Positions 16,613 to 25,264 are shown, counted from the stretch's first letter. The stretch is 48,296 nucleotides of DNA from an uncultured Proteiniphilum sp. (GCF_937873925.1 NZ_CALNAT010000142.1:1-48296); one strand, 5' to 3'. Numbers and translations are program-made. The notes: generated from the sequence alone by a model not told the origin.

Positions 16613-16643
16613 TTTGTTTTTTTATAGAAAAAATGTAACTTTG
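16613..16643 (+). promoter_or_regulatory. Promoter of the TPR-HTH regulator gene
   Basis: A -33 TTTG (16613-16616) and a -7 TAACTTTG (16636-16643) are separated by 19 bp. This is a complete match to the Bacteroidetes consensus. It predicts a start of transcription near 16650 and supports ATG 16668 as the start codon. Confidence 0.8.
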
Positions 16644-16667
16644 TCTTGCCCTCAAATCGTCATATGT

Positions 16668-18356
16668 ATGCGTAGTAGTTTTACCGGTCTGTCTGCCGTG
16701 ATCCTTTTCGCTGTGTTGGTTTTGTTCTCGTGTAACCGGGAGCGGAACGAATCCTCCAGCCTCCGCCTGCAACAATGGGACATACTCTGTGACAGTCTGC
16801 CCGAGGCGATCAGGGACAGCCTGAACACGATGGATCCCCGGGATCTGTCGCCGGATAGTCGTGCCTGGTACGGACTGTTGAAGACCATTACCGATGATAA
16901 AACCTACACGCTGTTTACTTCCGATTCGCTGATCAACAGTGTGGAGAACTATTATCAGCGGCATAATCAGGAGTCACGCAATCATATTCGTTCACTTATC
17001 TATCAGGGGATTGTCCGTGTGCGTATGGGCGTTACAGACAGTACCGCGTATGAACCGTTGAAAAAAGCGCTCGCTATCCTGCATACACAAAAAGATCCCA
17101 ACCCCACTTTGCTCTATTTTGCCAATTATTATATAGGGCATATACACCGGAAGAGCAATAACGATGATCCTGCGTTGTACTATTTCCAACAAGCCCTGAC
17201 GTGCGCAAAACATGAGAACAAGGTAACGCATCTGTTTGATATTTACCAGAGATTATTCCAACTGCGGATGTCAGAGAAAGAATACGACGATGCCCGGCTC
17301 TACATAGATACGTTGACAACGTATGCCCGAACTGCGGAAGATAAGTATTATCTGCTGGATGCGGAGGCTGTTTATCTTGATATGCACGGAGAATATCACG
17401 AAGCTTTGGAAAAAGAGAAAGAGCAGTTGGTTTTGGCAGATCAATTGAAAAAAAAACCGGATTATTTCCGGATTTATTATTCCCTTTCCGACCGGTACTA
17501 TCAACTTACCCTATTAGACAGTGCCCTGTATTATGTCCGTCAGGCCATTGCCCATATCGAAGATTCTACCTACCGATTAAATTATTTACTGTATGATAAT
17601 GCGGCTGATATTGCTGTTGGGATGAACGATTACCGCCTTGCCGACAATTTCCGCCGGCAAGCACTGGAGTCATATAGTATTTCGGTCGAAGAGCGGCTGG
17701 ATACGCAGATCCATGAACTTGAAAAACGGTACGACCTTGCCGAAGCCGAGAATCGGGCGTTGAAAACCGGAAACCGGCTTCGGTTTATTGTGGTGTTATC
17801 CGTTTTTGGGTTACTTTTTACGGTTATCCTGATACGCTATTTTAATAAGCAACGCGCCCTTGGACGGTTGCGGCAGGCAAAACTCACAGAAGAAAAGAAT
17901 CGTGCTGAGGCGGAATCCAACCTGTTCCGTGAACAATCTGAGAACCAACGGCAGTTGTTGTCGCGCTACGACTCATTCCTGAAATTCCATGCCGAACAGC
18001 AACAGCAAATCCTGAGAATAGCTGATAAAATGCGATCTAAATATCCGTTACAGGGGGATGCCTACGACAAGATGCTGGAAATGGGCCGGCAGCGGTTTAA
18101 CAGGCTCGTAAAGGAACTCTTCACGGCCGAGGATATGCAGCGGATGTTCGATATCCGTGACGACCAAGGTATTTTGACCGAGAGCGACCGGCTGTTGCTC
18201 TTTATGCTTGCCAACCATGCCCATAACGAACAGATTGCCGCGTTGCTCAATACCAATGTGAACAACCTGAAATCCAAAAAGTCGTACCTGAAAAAGAAAA
18301 TTGCCCAATATGCCACTTCCGACAATGGTTTCCAACGCCTGTTAACGTTATTTTGA
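16668..18356 (+). CDS. TPR-containing membrane regulator with C-terminal LuxR-like HTH
   Basis: The 562-residue protein starts with a lipoprotein-like signal (hydrophobic stretch ending LVLFSCNRE). About 300 residues of TPR-like helical repeats follow (ALYYFQQALTCAKHENKVTHL, LYIDTLTTYARTAEDKYYL). A transmembrane helix at about 372-392 precedes a coiled coil (about 393-440). The C-terminal domain (about 495-545) has the helix-turn-helix pattern LTESDRLLLFMLAN, EQIAALLNTNVNNLK, KSYLKKKI. Sensing outside the membrane by TPRs with DNA binding inside is a known Bacteroidetes one-component layout. The lipobox sits oddly with a second membrane helix; the first segment may be a membrane anchor instead. 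The gene immediately precedes the accessory locus and its conserved upstream element, so it is a good candidate regulator. Confidence 0.8.
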   Translation: MRSSFTGLSAVILFAVLVLFSCNRERNESSSLRLQQWDILCDSLPEAIRDSLNTMDPRDLSPDSRAWYGLLKTITDDKTYTLFTSDSLINSVENYYQRHNQESRNHIRSLIYQGIVRVRMGVTDSTAYEPLKKALAILHTQKDPNPTLLYFANYYIGHIHRKSNNDDPALYYFQQALTCAKHENKVTHLFDIYQRLFQLRMSEKEYDDARLYIDTLTTYARTAEDKYYLLDAEAVYLDMHGEYHEALEKEKEQLVLADQLKKKPDYFRIYYSLSDRYYQLTLLDSALYYVRQAIAHIEDSTYRLNYLLYDNAADIAVGMNDYRLADNFRRQALESYSISVEERLDTQIHELEKRYDLAEAENRALKTGNRLRFIVVLSVFGLLFTVILIRYFNKQRALGRLRQAKLTEEKNRAEAESNLFREQSENQRQLLSRYDSFLKFHAEQQQQILRIADKMRSKYPLQGDAYDKMLEMGRQRFNRLVKELFTAEDMQRMFDIRDDQGILTESDRLLLFMLANHAHNEQIAALLNTNVNNLKSKKSYLKKKIAQYATSDNGFQRLLTLF

Positions 18357-18488
18357 AAAAAATCCACTCGTTATCCTCTTTTACTTTTCGGTCAGGATTG
18401 CTTATTTTAAGTTTTTCATCTGATCAGAACAGCTTTTATTAGTAAGGGTCTTTTTTTACATTGATTTTTTATAGCTGAAGGACGTACT

Positions 18489-18521
18489 ATTATCGGTAAT
18501 TTCTGTGGAATTACTGATAAT
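18489..18521 (+). promoter_or_regulatory. Strong inverted repeat downstream of the regulator gene
   Basis: ATTATCGGTAATT (18489-18501) pairs over 13 positions with AATTACTGATAAT (18509-18521), allowing one G-U pair, around a seven-base loop. No T-run follows, so an operator is as likely as a terminator. Confidence 0.55.
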
Positions 18522-18550
18522 ATTGTAAAGTGAGGTTCTTTTATTTTTCT

Positions 18551-18662
18551 TTTTCAGGTTAGAATCACCTGTTTAATATTATATTCATCTGTTTTATATA
18601 TAGACGTTTATATACTTTATGATAGGTCAAAATGATATGACTCTATTGACAATCTTGTTTTT
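18551..18662 (+). repeat. Conserved ~110-bp upstream element, copy U1
   Basis: This stretch aligns over its whole length, with about one single-base gap, to 40300-40410 (U2). Identity is roughly three quarters by eye. Shared exact blocks include TTTTCAGGT, AGAATCA, TAGGTCAAAAT (18623-18633) and CTATTG. It sits just upstream of and into the promoter of the DUF3244-like gene. Confidence 0.7.
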
Positions 18663-18676
18663 ATATATTTACTTTG
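18646..18676 (+). promoter_or_regulatory. Promoter of the accessory secreted-protein cluster
   Basis: TTG (18646-18648), inside the conserved U1 element, is followed after 20 bp by TTACTTTG (18669-18676), one base off the TAnnTTTG consensus. Spacing is normal. Transcription would begin about 40 bp before the ATG at 18725. Confidence 0.6.
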
Positions 18677-18724
18677 TAGGAGAGTGAATAAATATTTTTT
18701 TACGCATTGTTAAATAAAAACATC

Positions 18725-19096
18725 ATGAAACAAAAAACAATCTTTTTAGTTGCTCTTATGCTTCAATTCTGTTTAACCAACCTTCTTGCAACACCCCAAA
18801 CAGCAGGGGATCCGAAAGAAAAAGAAAAAATTGAATTGAAAGAGAAGGAAAAAATGACTTATTCCGATACAGTTATAGAAGTAGAAGCGTATCACGATGG
18901 ATCTATAATTGAACTGTTTGTGAATAACTATACCGGATATGTAACCATGCATATACCGGGTAGCAGCCTGTATATAACTATGGAGGTCAATGAGAGCGGG
19001 TATGCCACAATGGATATTTCGCAATTACCAGAGGGAGGGCATACGCTTCTCATAAGGATTGGAAGTATGATCTTTGAAGGAGAAATTGAGTTATAA
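18725..19096 (+). CDS. Small secreted protein, DUF3244-like
   Basis: The protein has 123 residues. A signal peptide (MKQKTIFLVALMLQFCLTNL, cleaved near LLATPQ) is followed by a charged linker rich in Glu and Lys. A compact domain of about 70 residues with alternating beta-strand patterns follows (SIIELFVNNYTGYVTMHIP, LPEGGHTLLIRIG). The pattern resembles DUF3244-type small secreted Bacteroidetes proteins; I am not certain of the family. I chose ATG 18725 because the frame's TTG at 18707 would add residues before a normal signal peptide. It is the first gene after the U1 promoter. There is no lipobox, so it should be periplasmic or exported further. Confidence 0.65.
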   Translation: MKQKTIFLVALMLQFCLTNLLATPQTAGDPKEKEKIELKEKEKMTYSDTVIEVEAYHDGSIIELFVNNYTGYVTMHIPGSSLYITMEVNESGYATMDISQLPEGGHTLLIRIGSMIFEGEIEL

Positions 19097-19223
19097 CAAC
19101 CTTCAATAGGTTGCTTTAACCTGCAATGAAACGCTAAATGGCTATTGCCAGAAGCGATAGCCATATTCCTTTTGTTGGATTTGTTATATGACCAGTATGT
19201 CGCTACCATACATACATTCTCTG

Positions 19224-21215
19224 ATGCAAAAAATATGCTTTATTGTCGTCCTTGTTTTTTTGCACGCCTGCCAGAAAAAAGAGCCTCCATCATTACTGAG
19301 TCAGGCCCTTGTTCTTGCGGCAGAAAACAGGTATGAACTGGAAAAGGTACTATCCTTTTATAGCCAGGATCCCGGTGACAGCTTAAAATATAGGGCGGCC
19401 TGCTTCCTGATAGAGAATATGGGACATCACTATTATTACGACGGAGAACAACTTGAACAATATCAGAATTACTATAAAGCCCTTCATAATCATAAGAATA
19501 AATCGGCAGATCCGGTAGCTATATTGGATTCTATTTCTATGCTTTATGGTCCTTTTTCACTTAAGAACCTGACTCCAAAATATGATTTAAAAGAGTTGGA
19601 TTCAGCTTATATATGCAATAATATAGAATGGTCTTTTAAAGTCTGGGAAGAGCAACCCTGGGGGAAAAACATATCGTTTGAGGATTTTTGCGAATACATT
19701 TTACCCTACCGTATTGGAGATGAAAAACCGACAGCATGGAAACAAGCTTTTTATGAAAAATACAATCATTATTTAGTACCCTTATCGGATTCGACCTATT
19801 CAGGCAGGGATGATCCTGTGGTAGCAGCAAAATTATTAATGGGATCGATTGCTAATCCCGATAGTGTCTACTTTACAATGACGGCTCCGGCCGGTTATCC
19901 ACACGTTGGAGCACAGACAGCACTCTATCAAAGTGGCAGTTGCAGGGATCTGACTGATTTTGCCATCTATGCCTGCCGGGCTCTGGGGATTCCCTCTCAT
20001 ATAGATTTTATGATTGCAAGAGGAGATAACAATGCCGATCATTTCTGGATATCCTATACGGATAAGTCGGGTGAATTACATGTACAGGATTTTCCCGGAT
20101 CTTTCAGAATTGCTCGCCAGGATGGTCTAAGATTTGACCCCAAAGCAAAGGTATATCGATATACGTTCAGCGTTGATCATCACACCAGAAACGCGATAAT
20201 GTCCCTTGACAGCTCTGCCCCCTCATTTTTTGAAAGGCCTTTGTTTAAGGATGTTACAATATATAGTTCCGGATATTATATCCAGGAACTAAAAATACCT
20301 TCATCGCAAATATACAGGGCAAGCACAAAAGGGAAGATCGCTTATTTATGCCTGAGCCGGCAAATGGACTGGATTCCGGTAGCATGGGCTAGCTTCGATA
20401 TAAATAATTTATCCTTTAAAAATGTACAAAAAGGCAGTGTAATGCGTGTTGCAACATGGGAAAATAATCGTCTGGTATTTCAGACCGACCCTTTTTCTAT
20501 GCATTATTTATCGAATGAAATAACGTTTTTTCCAAGAACAGGTAGTTTGCAGGATGTGGTGTTGTATGCAAAATTTAAGTTGGACGAAGAAAATATTTAC
20601 CGTGACAGGATGCTGGGGGGAGTCATAGAAGCAAGTGACTATCCCGATTTCAGAAAGAAAGATACATTATATGTAGTGAACGAAGTCCCCAAGAGGCTGA
20701 ATACCAGTGTTCCTGTAAATTCTGTAAAACCATATAAATACTTGAGATATTATGGGGCAGACGGTACTCATTGCAACTTATCTGAATTGGCATTTTATGA
20801 AAATGTAAAAGATACGGCTGCGGTTAAGGGAAAAGTTATTGGTACCCCGGGAGACTGGCAAGGCTATGGCACCCATGAATATACAAATGTATTTGACGGA
20901 AAAACCTGGACATCGTTTGACTATAAAAATGGATCAGGAGGCTGGGCCGGATTAGAACTGGAAAAACCTGTAAAAGTCGGTCGAATAGTATATACTCCCC
21001 GTAACAGGGATAATTATATCAGACCGGGCGATACCTTCGAACTTTTTTATTGCGATAGTGAATGGAAATCCTTAGGAACAATAAAGGATGAAAACGCAGA
21101 TTCTCTCTTATTCAAAAATGTCCCACAAGGGGCTCTCCTTTATCTCAGGAACCATACAAGGGGAGTACAGGAACGAGCCTTTGTATATGAAGGCGGTGAG
21201 CAAAAATGGAAATAA
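19224..21215 (+). CDS. Transglutaminase-fold lipoprotein
   Basis: The 663-residue protein begins with a short lipoprotein signal (MQKICFIVVLVFLHACQKK). The central transglutaminase-like core contains a plausible Cys-His-Asp triad: C240 in SGSCRDLTDFAIYACRALGI, H273 in NADHFW and D289 in VQDFPGSF. The C-terminal third is beta-rich, with a discoidin-like segment near the end (TSFDYKNGSGGWAGLELEKP, VKVGRIVYTPRNRDNYIRPG). Such proteins act as cysteine peptidases, amidases or cross-linkers in the envelope. The substrate is not readable from sequence. ATG 19224 is chosen over upstream starts (19188, 19197) because it gives the signal peptide its normal form. It lies 127 bp after the DUF3244-like gene. 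Confidence 0.8.
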   Translation: MQKICFIVVLVFLHACQKKEPPSLLSQALVLAAENRYELEKVLSFYSQDPGDSLKYRAACFLIENMGHHYYYDGEQLEQYQNYYKALHNHKNKSADPVAILDSISMLYGPFSLKNLTPKYDLKELDSAYICNNIEWSFKVWEEQPWGKNISFEDFCEYILPYRIGDEKPTAWKQAFYEKYNHYLVPLSDSTYSGRDDPVVAAKLLMGSIANPDSVYFTMTAPAGYPHVGAQTALYQSGSCRDLTDFAIYACRALGIPSHIDFMIARGDNNADHFWISYTDKSGELHVQDFPGSFRIARQDGLRFDPKAKVYRYTFSVDHHTRNAIMSLDSSAPSFFERPLFKDVTIYSSGYYIQELKIPSSQIYRASTKGKIAYLCLSRQMDWIPVAWASFDINNLSFKNVQKGSVMRVATWENNRLVFQTDPFSMHYLSNEITFFPRTGSLQDVVLYAKFKLDEENIYRDRMLGGVIEASDYPDFRKKDTLYVVNEVPKRLNTSVPVNSVKPYKYLRYYGADGTHCNLSELAFYENVKDTAAVKGKVIGTPGDWQGYGTHEYTNVFDGKTWTSFDYKNGSGGWAGLELEKPVKVGRIVYTPRNRDNYIRPGDTFELFYCDSEWKSLGTIKDENADSLLFKNVPQGALLYLRNHTRGVQERAFVYEGGEQKWK

Positions 21216-21283
21216 TAGCATAAACAGACAAGCTGTGACATTGAATTCAAATATTCTACTTTTTAATAATCGTGATATCCGAC

Positions 21284-23764
21284 ATGGCTAAATTGATTTT
21301 CATTTTAATCTATACACCTGTTATACTTTTCTTCTTGGGTTGTAAAGAAGAGGTTTCAGACGCAGTGTATATTAGAAATGAGATACGCCCGCCTGCCTAT
21401 CCTTTGATAATGATAGATCCCAATATGAACGCATGGTCAATGGCTGATACCCTTTATAATGATCATGTAAGACATTGGTCAGGACGGAAGTTGCCGCTGG
21501 TTGGAGCATTGCGGGTCGATGGCGAAATATATCGATTTATGGGGACTTCTGCCGTTGCTATGAAACCGCTTATACCCATATCAAAGGATGGTGAGTGGGA
21601 GGGAAAATACACTTTTATCCGGCCTGAAAGCGATTGGGTGGGACAGGATTTTGATGATTCCAAATGGCAGACAGGGAAAGCTGCATTTGGAACCAGAGGA
21701 GAGTTTAATGTCCAAACAATCTGGCCAACACCTGATATTTGGATACGCAGGGAGATAACTTTAGCTGATAGCATTCCGGAACAGGATTCTCTGATATTGA
21801 TATACTCTCATGATGAGACGTTCGAGTTATACATAAATGGCATCCAATTAGTAAAGACAGGCCATGAATGGCATCAGAATGTAGAAGTTGGTATCCCGGA
21901 TCAAATAAGGAAGACTTTTTCGGATGGAAAAATAATGATAGCCGCACATTGTAAAAACATGGAGGGTGCCGGGCTTGTCGATTTCGGTATTTATATAAAA
22001 AAAGAGCAACTATATTTAGAAAGGGCCGCATTTCAAAAATCAGTAGATGTCCAGGCCACCCAAACTCTTTACACTTTCGAATGCGGGGATGTTGCATTAG
22101 AACTTAACTTTATCTCTCCGTTCCTTGTAACTGATCTGGAGCTGGTGTCCAGCCCTTTCAACTATATTTCATGCCAGACCGTATCATTGGATGGAGAACC
22201 CCACGATATTCAACTCTATCTCGAAGCCTCCCCCTATTGGGCCTCTAACGAAGATAAACGGATGAACAAACCCGCATATAGCGAGACGAAAAATATGTTG
22301 CTTGTTAAGACAGGTAATATAGAGCAAAAATTACTAAACCGGGATGCTGCAGGTTGGGGATATTTCTGTATAGGAGGAGAAAAACAGAATTCTACAATAT
22401 CTGCAGGCTATGCCGTAGATTTGCAGGAAGAGTTCACTTTAAACGGCAGGCTCATAAATGATGGGAATATCTCAGATAATTCAACTATCGCAATATGTCA
22501 GAATTTAGGAAAAACTTCAAAAACATCAGGACATGTAATAATCGGATATGATGACATTTCTGCCATTTCATATTTTGGTGATAACCTTCGGCCTTATTGG
22601 AATCGGAATGATAATAAAACAATAGAACAAATATTTGCAGATGCCAATAGTAAGTATGATGATATTACCACCCGCTGCCGGATTTTGGATTATGAAATAA
22701 TGACTAAAGCGAGAAATGCTGGAGGAAAAGAATATGCAGAATTATGCGCTCTTGCCTACCGGCAAACGATTGCGGCGAATAAGCTTGTTCAAAGGGCCGA
22801 CAAAGAGTTGCTTTATTTCAACAGGGAGCTCGGAACAGTAGATGTCTTCATGGCATCGGCACCCTTATTTTTATATTTTAATCCGGAATTAGTAAAGGCG
22901 CTCATGAACCCCTTATTTGAATATAGTGAAACCGGTAAATGGCCAAAAGCGTATCCGGCTCACGACTTGGGTCTTTATCCAAGAGTGTGTCAACAGGATT
23001 TCTTCGATTTACCTGTTGAAGAAGCCGGGAACATGCTGATTCTAACCGCTGCTGTTACAGCCATTGACGGGAATGGTGCATATGCTGACAAACATTGGGA
23101 AATACTCTCCAAATGGAATGATTATTTAATTCAAAATGGAATAGATACAAAAGATCAGCCATCTACAGATGTTTTTACATCTGTGATACCCCATAATGCC
23201 AATTTATCCATAAAAGCAATTATGGGAGTGGCTTCTTATGCTTATATGGCCAAGATCCTCGATAAGAATGAAATATCTGAAAACTATTTCAACAAAGCCA
23301 GGGAGATGGCAAGTGAGTGGGAAAAACTGTCGAATGCGGGCGACCATTATCGGATAGCATTCCATCAACCGGATTCTACCTGGAGTCAGAAATATAATTT
23401 ACTCTGGAACAATGTATTGAATCTCGGTATTTTCCCGGATTCGATACATAAAAAAGAAATTGATTACTATAAAACAAAACAGAATAAATACGGATTACCT
23501 TTGGATAGCCGTGATCAATTTGCCAAGTCGGATTGGATATCCTGGATAGCTGCCATGGCAGAAGATAAAGAAGGTTTTCAGGAATTTATAAGACCTTTGC
23601 ATCGGTTTATGAATGAGACAACAGACCGTGTTCCTATGGCAGATCTCATAAATACAGATACTGCAACCCACCGGGGATTCAGAGCGCGTTCCGTGGTTGG
23701 CGCCTATTATATGAAACTTTTAAAAGAGAAACTCAATACGAAAAACAATGAAAATAAGGAGTAA
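21284..23764 (+). CDS. Glutaminase A-family lipoprotein (DUF4964/DUF5127/DUF4965-type)
   Basis: The 826-residue protein begins with a lipoprotein signal (lipobox LFFLGC). The N-terminal block RPPAYPLIMIDPNMNAWSMA and VRHWSGRKLPLVGALRVDG is characteristic of the DUF4964/DUF5127 part of these proteins. A beta-sandwich region with DFDDSKWQTGKAAFG and IWIRREI follows. The C-terminal alpha/alpha-type region contains AYRQTIAANKLV, YPAHDLGLYPRVCQQDFF, VEEAGNMLILTAA and SDWISWIAAMA. Related proteins are annotated as glutaminases from fungal GtaA, but the bacterial substrates are mostly untested, and a glycosidase-like role is an alternative. Its last 17 bases overlap the next gene, indicating cotranscription. 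The start at 21284 gives the best signal peptide. Confidence 0.83.
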   Translation: MAKLIFILIYTPVILFFLGCKEEVSDAVYIRNEIRPPAYPLIMIDPNMNAWSMADTLYNDHVRHWSGRKLPLVGALRVDGEIYRFMGTSAVAMKPLIPISKDGEWEGKYTFIRPESDWVGQDFDDSKWQTGKAAFGTRGEFNVQTIWPTPDIWIRREITLADSIPEQDSLILIYSHDETFELYINGIQLVKTGHEWHQNVEVGIPDQIRKTFSDGKIMIAAHCKNMEGAGLVDFGIYIKKEQLYLERAAFQKSVDVQATQTLYTFECGDVALELNFISPFLVTDLELVSSPFNYISCQTVSLDGEPHDIQLYLEASPYWASNEDKRMNKPAYSETKNMLLVKTGNIEQKLLNRDAAGWGYFCIGGEKQNSTISAGYAVDLQEEFTLNGRLINDGNISDNSTIAICQNLGKTSKTSGHVIIGYDDISAISYFGDNLRPYWNRNDNKTIEQIFADANSKYDDITTRCRILDYEIMTKARNAGGKEYAELCALAYRQTIAANKLVQRADKELLYFNRELGTVDVFMASAPLFLYFNPELVKALMNPLFEYSETGKWPKAYPAHDLGLYPRVCQQDFFDLPVEEAGNMLILTAAVTAIDGNGAYADKHWEILSKWNDYLIQNGIDTKDQPSTDVFTSVIPHNANLSIKAIMGVASYAYMAKILDKNEISENYFNKAREMASEWEKLSNAGDHYRIAFHQPDSTWSQKYNLLWNNVLNLGIFPDSIHKKEIDYYKTKQNKYGLPLDSRDQFAKSDWISWIAAMAEDKEGFQEFIRPLHRFMNETTDRVPMADLINTDTATHRGFRARSVVGAYYMKLLKEKLNTKNNENKE

Positions 23765-24539
23765 TACGATTTATAGAGCTTGTATCCTATTCTTGCTGAT
23801 AACAGTTTGTATTTCCTGTAGGAAGGATACCAAAAAAGCGGAAGCCGAAAAGATAGTTACAGAATGGACGGGAAAAGAGATTATTTTTCCTGCCGATATA
23901 CACTGTACGTACCTAGGCCGCGATACGGTTTGCCCTGATCTCGATACTCCGTATAAAATCCTCCTCTATACTGATTCTACCGGATGCACAGATTGCAAAT
24001 TGAAACTTTATAAATGGAATGCTATAATAGAGGAAGCGGAAACAATCATGCCCGGAAAGGTCAGCTTTCACTTCTTTTTTCAGCCTAAAGATGAAAAAGA
24101 GTTGAAGTTTATGCTGAGACGGGATAATTTTAGGCAAGCCGTCTATATAGACAGTCAAGACAAGCTGTACAGAGCAAATAAATTACCCGGCAATATGAGT
24201 TACCAGTGCTTCCTCCTGAATAAAGATAATAAAGTGCTTTTGATTGGAAACCCCACTCTCAATCCTGCAATATGGGATTTGTACAAGCAAACTGTTATGG
24301 AAAAGGAGAGTATGGGGCAGGAAGGAGATATTCCCCTTTTGATAAAAGATATCTCAGTTTCCTGTGGCTGCACTGTTCCCGAATGGGATAGGAAACCGAT
24401 AAAACCGGGGGAAAAGACAGAAATAAAAGTAAAAGTGACGCCTGATGGTACGGGGTATTTCAGAAAAACCGTAACAGTATTTTGTAACACAAAGAGAGGA
24501 GCAATTCCACTATCCGTAAAAAGTACGGTAAAAGGATAA
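23748..24539 (+). CDS. Lipoprotein with thioredoxin-like CxxC segment and DUF1573 domain
   Basis: The 263-residue protein starts with a lipoprotein signal (LLITVCISCRKD). Residues about 60-185 look thioredoxin-like: ILLYTDSTGCTDCKLKLYKW contains a CxxC pair (CTDC), and FRQAVYIDSQDKLYRANKLP follows. The C-terminal DUF1573 domain (about 195-263) has ISVSCGCTVPEWDRKPIKPG and GYFRKTVTVFCN, the usual CGCT-P-W plus PGE pattern. It is probably an envelope protein with a redox or scaffolding role. Its position just before a cysteine-containing exported peptide makes disulfide handling an attractive idea, but that is inference. It overlaps the glutaminase-family gene by 17 bp. Confidence 0.75.
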   Translation: MKIRSNTIYRACILFLLITVCISCRKDTKKAEAEKIVTEWTGKEIIFPADIHCTYLGRDTVCPDLDTPYKILLYTDSTGCTDCKLKLYKWNAIIEEAETIMPGKVSFHFFFQPKDEKELKFMLRRDNFRQAVYIDSQDKLYRANKLPGNMSYQCFLLNKDNKVLLIGNPTLNPAIWDLYKQTVMEKESMGQEGDIPLLIKDISVSCGCTVPEWDRKPIKPGEKTEIKVKVTPDGTGYFRKTVTVFCNTKRGAIPLSVKSTVKG

Positions 24540-24551
24540 ACCAAAGGGAAA

Positions 24552-24602
24552 AGGGCGGAGGATTGTCTCCTCTTGCAAAGTCCGACAATAAGACTCCGCC
24601 CT
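24552..24602. terminator. Long two-part hairpin; terminator or small RNA
   Basis: The outer stem AGGGCGGAG (24552-24560) pairs perfectly with CTCCGCCCT (24594-24602). The inner stem ATTGTC (24562-24567) pairs with GACAAT (24584-24589). On the reverse strand it is followed by TTTTCCC and preceded by a -7-like TACCTTTG (24638-24645). It may be a reverse-strand terminator or small RNA, or simply the 3' structure of the preceding operon. Confidence 0.5.
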
Positions 24603-24720
24603 GCCTTCCCTGCTTAACAAAAAGAAAGGAGGTAATGCAAAGGTAAGTATTAAAATTTGAAATCCGAGTGGTTTTTCACTTGTTGAGACAACGGGCTGAC
24701 AGTTTAAAACCTGTTAAAAC

Positions 24721-24858
24721 TTATGCACCGACCAGAAAATCATCATAGGGAATACCTAAATCATGGTTCTTGTGGTATTCTTTGATGATTTTTATCGATC
24801 GCCACACCGATCGTAGCACATAAAAGTCTCCGGGATTTTCCCATCCCGGGATTGTAAA
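24721..24858 (-). pseudogene. Reverse-strand C-terminal coding remnant of unknown origin
   Basis: The frame has 45 codons plus stop, is preceded by an in-frame TAA and has no start codon. The translation is protein-like (PGWENPGDFYVLRSVW, IKIIKEYHKNHDLGIPYDDF). I do not recognise it. Palindromic patches within it (CGATCG twice at 24796-24813; CCGGGA/TCCCGG at 24830-24849) would also form hairpins in the leader of the forward NVEALA gene, so an RNA role is the alternative. Confidence 0.3.
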
Positions 24859-24892
24859 TTAAAAAAATATCAATTTAAAAATTTGATTCAAA

Positions 24893-25264
24893 ATGAAAAA
24901 GAAAATTTTATGCGGAATTGCAGTGTTGGCGACAGTGGCCATTGCAGCATTTAACATGAATTTGAATGTGAATAATGGAGAAGTTTCCTCTTTATCTTTG
25001 GCTAATGTGGTAGCATTAGCAGGAGAAAATGATGGAACTAACAAATGTATCCAAAATCACACAAGTGTGTATAGTAAGGAAATGTGCAGTACTTATCCTG
25101 TGAAGTATAGAATTCAATCGGGATTGAATTATACTTTTAAAAAAGATCCTAATGGATTTCTAACTCAAGGGAAAAAAGGCTTTGAAGGAACAATTACCAA
25201 TGAATGTGCAGTTTGGCCATCACCCACGACGACCAATGTAACAGCCCCAACGGTAAATTGTTAG
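24893..25264 (+). CDS. NVEALA-type leader peptide precursor with four mature cysteines
   Basis: The 123-residue precursor has a basic start (MKKK), a hydrophobic stretch and a long polar spacer. The signature SLANVVALAGEN follows, one residue off the canonical NVEALA. Cleavage after ALA at residue 43 would release an 80-residue product. That product has four cysteines (C52, C65, C105 and the C-terminal C123) and a Thr/Pro-rich tail. The NVEALA family is a Bacteroidetes group of short exported proteins often found beside six-bladed propeller lipoproteins, as here. Their function is not established. The 123-residue length is on the long side for the family, as I recall it. Local base composition is AT-rich. 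Confidence 0.82.
   Translation: MKKKILCGIAVLATVAIAAFNMNLNVNNGEVSSLSLANVVALAGENDGTNKCIQNHTSVYSKEMCSTYPVKYRIQSGLNYTFKKDPNGFLTQGKKGFEGTITNECAVWPSPTTTNVTAPTVNC

Noticed and set aside
18626..18641. GTCA-N8-TGAC inverted repeat within U1 as the operator
   Set aside because: The half-site symmetry is not kept in U2, where the right half reads TAAC, so symmetry is not the conserved property.
24541..24892. The palindromic spacer before the NVEALA gene as a known riboswitch
   Set aside because: The hairpins do not match any riboswitch class I can recognise, and a coding remnant explains part of the sequence.
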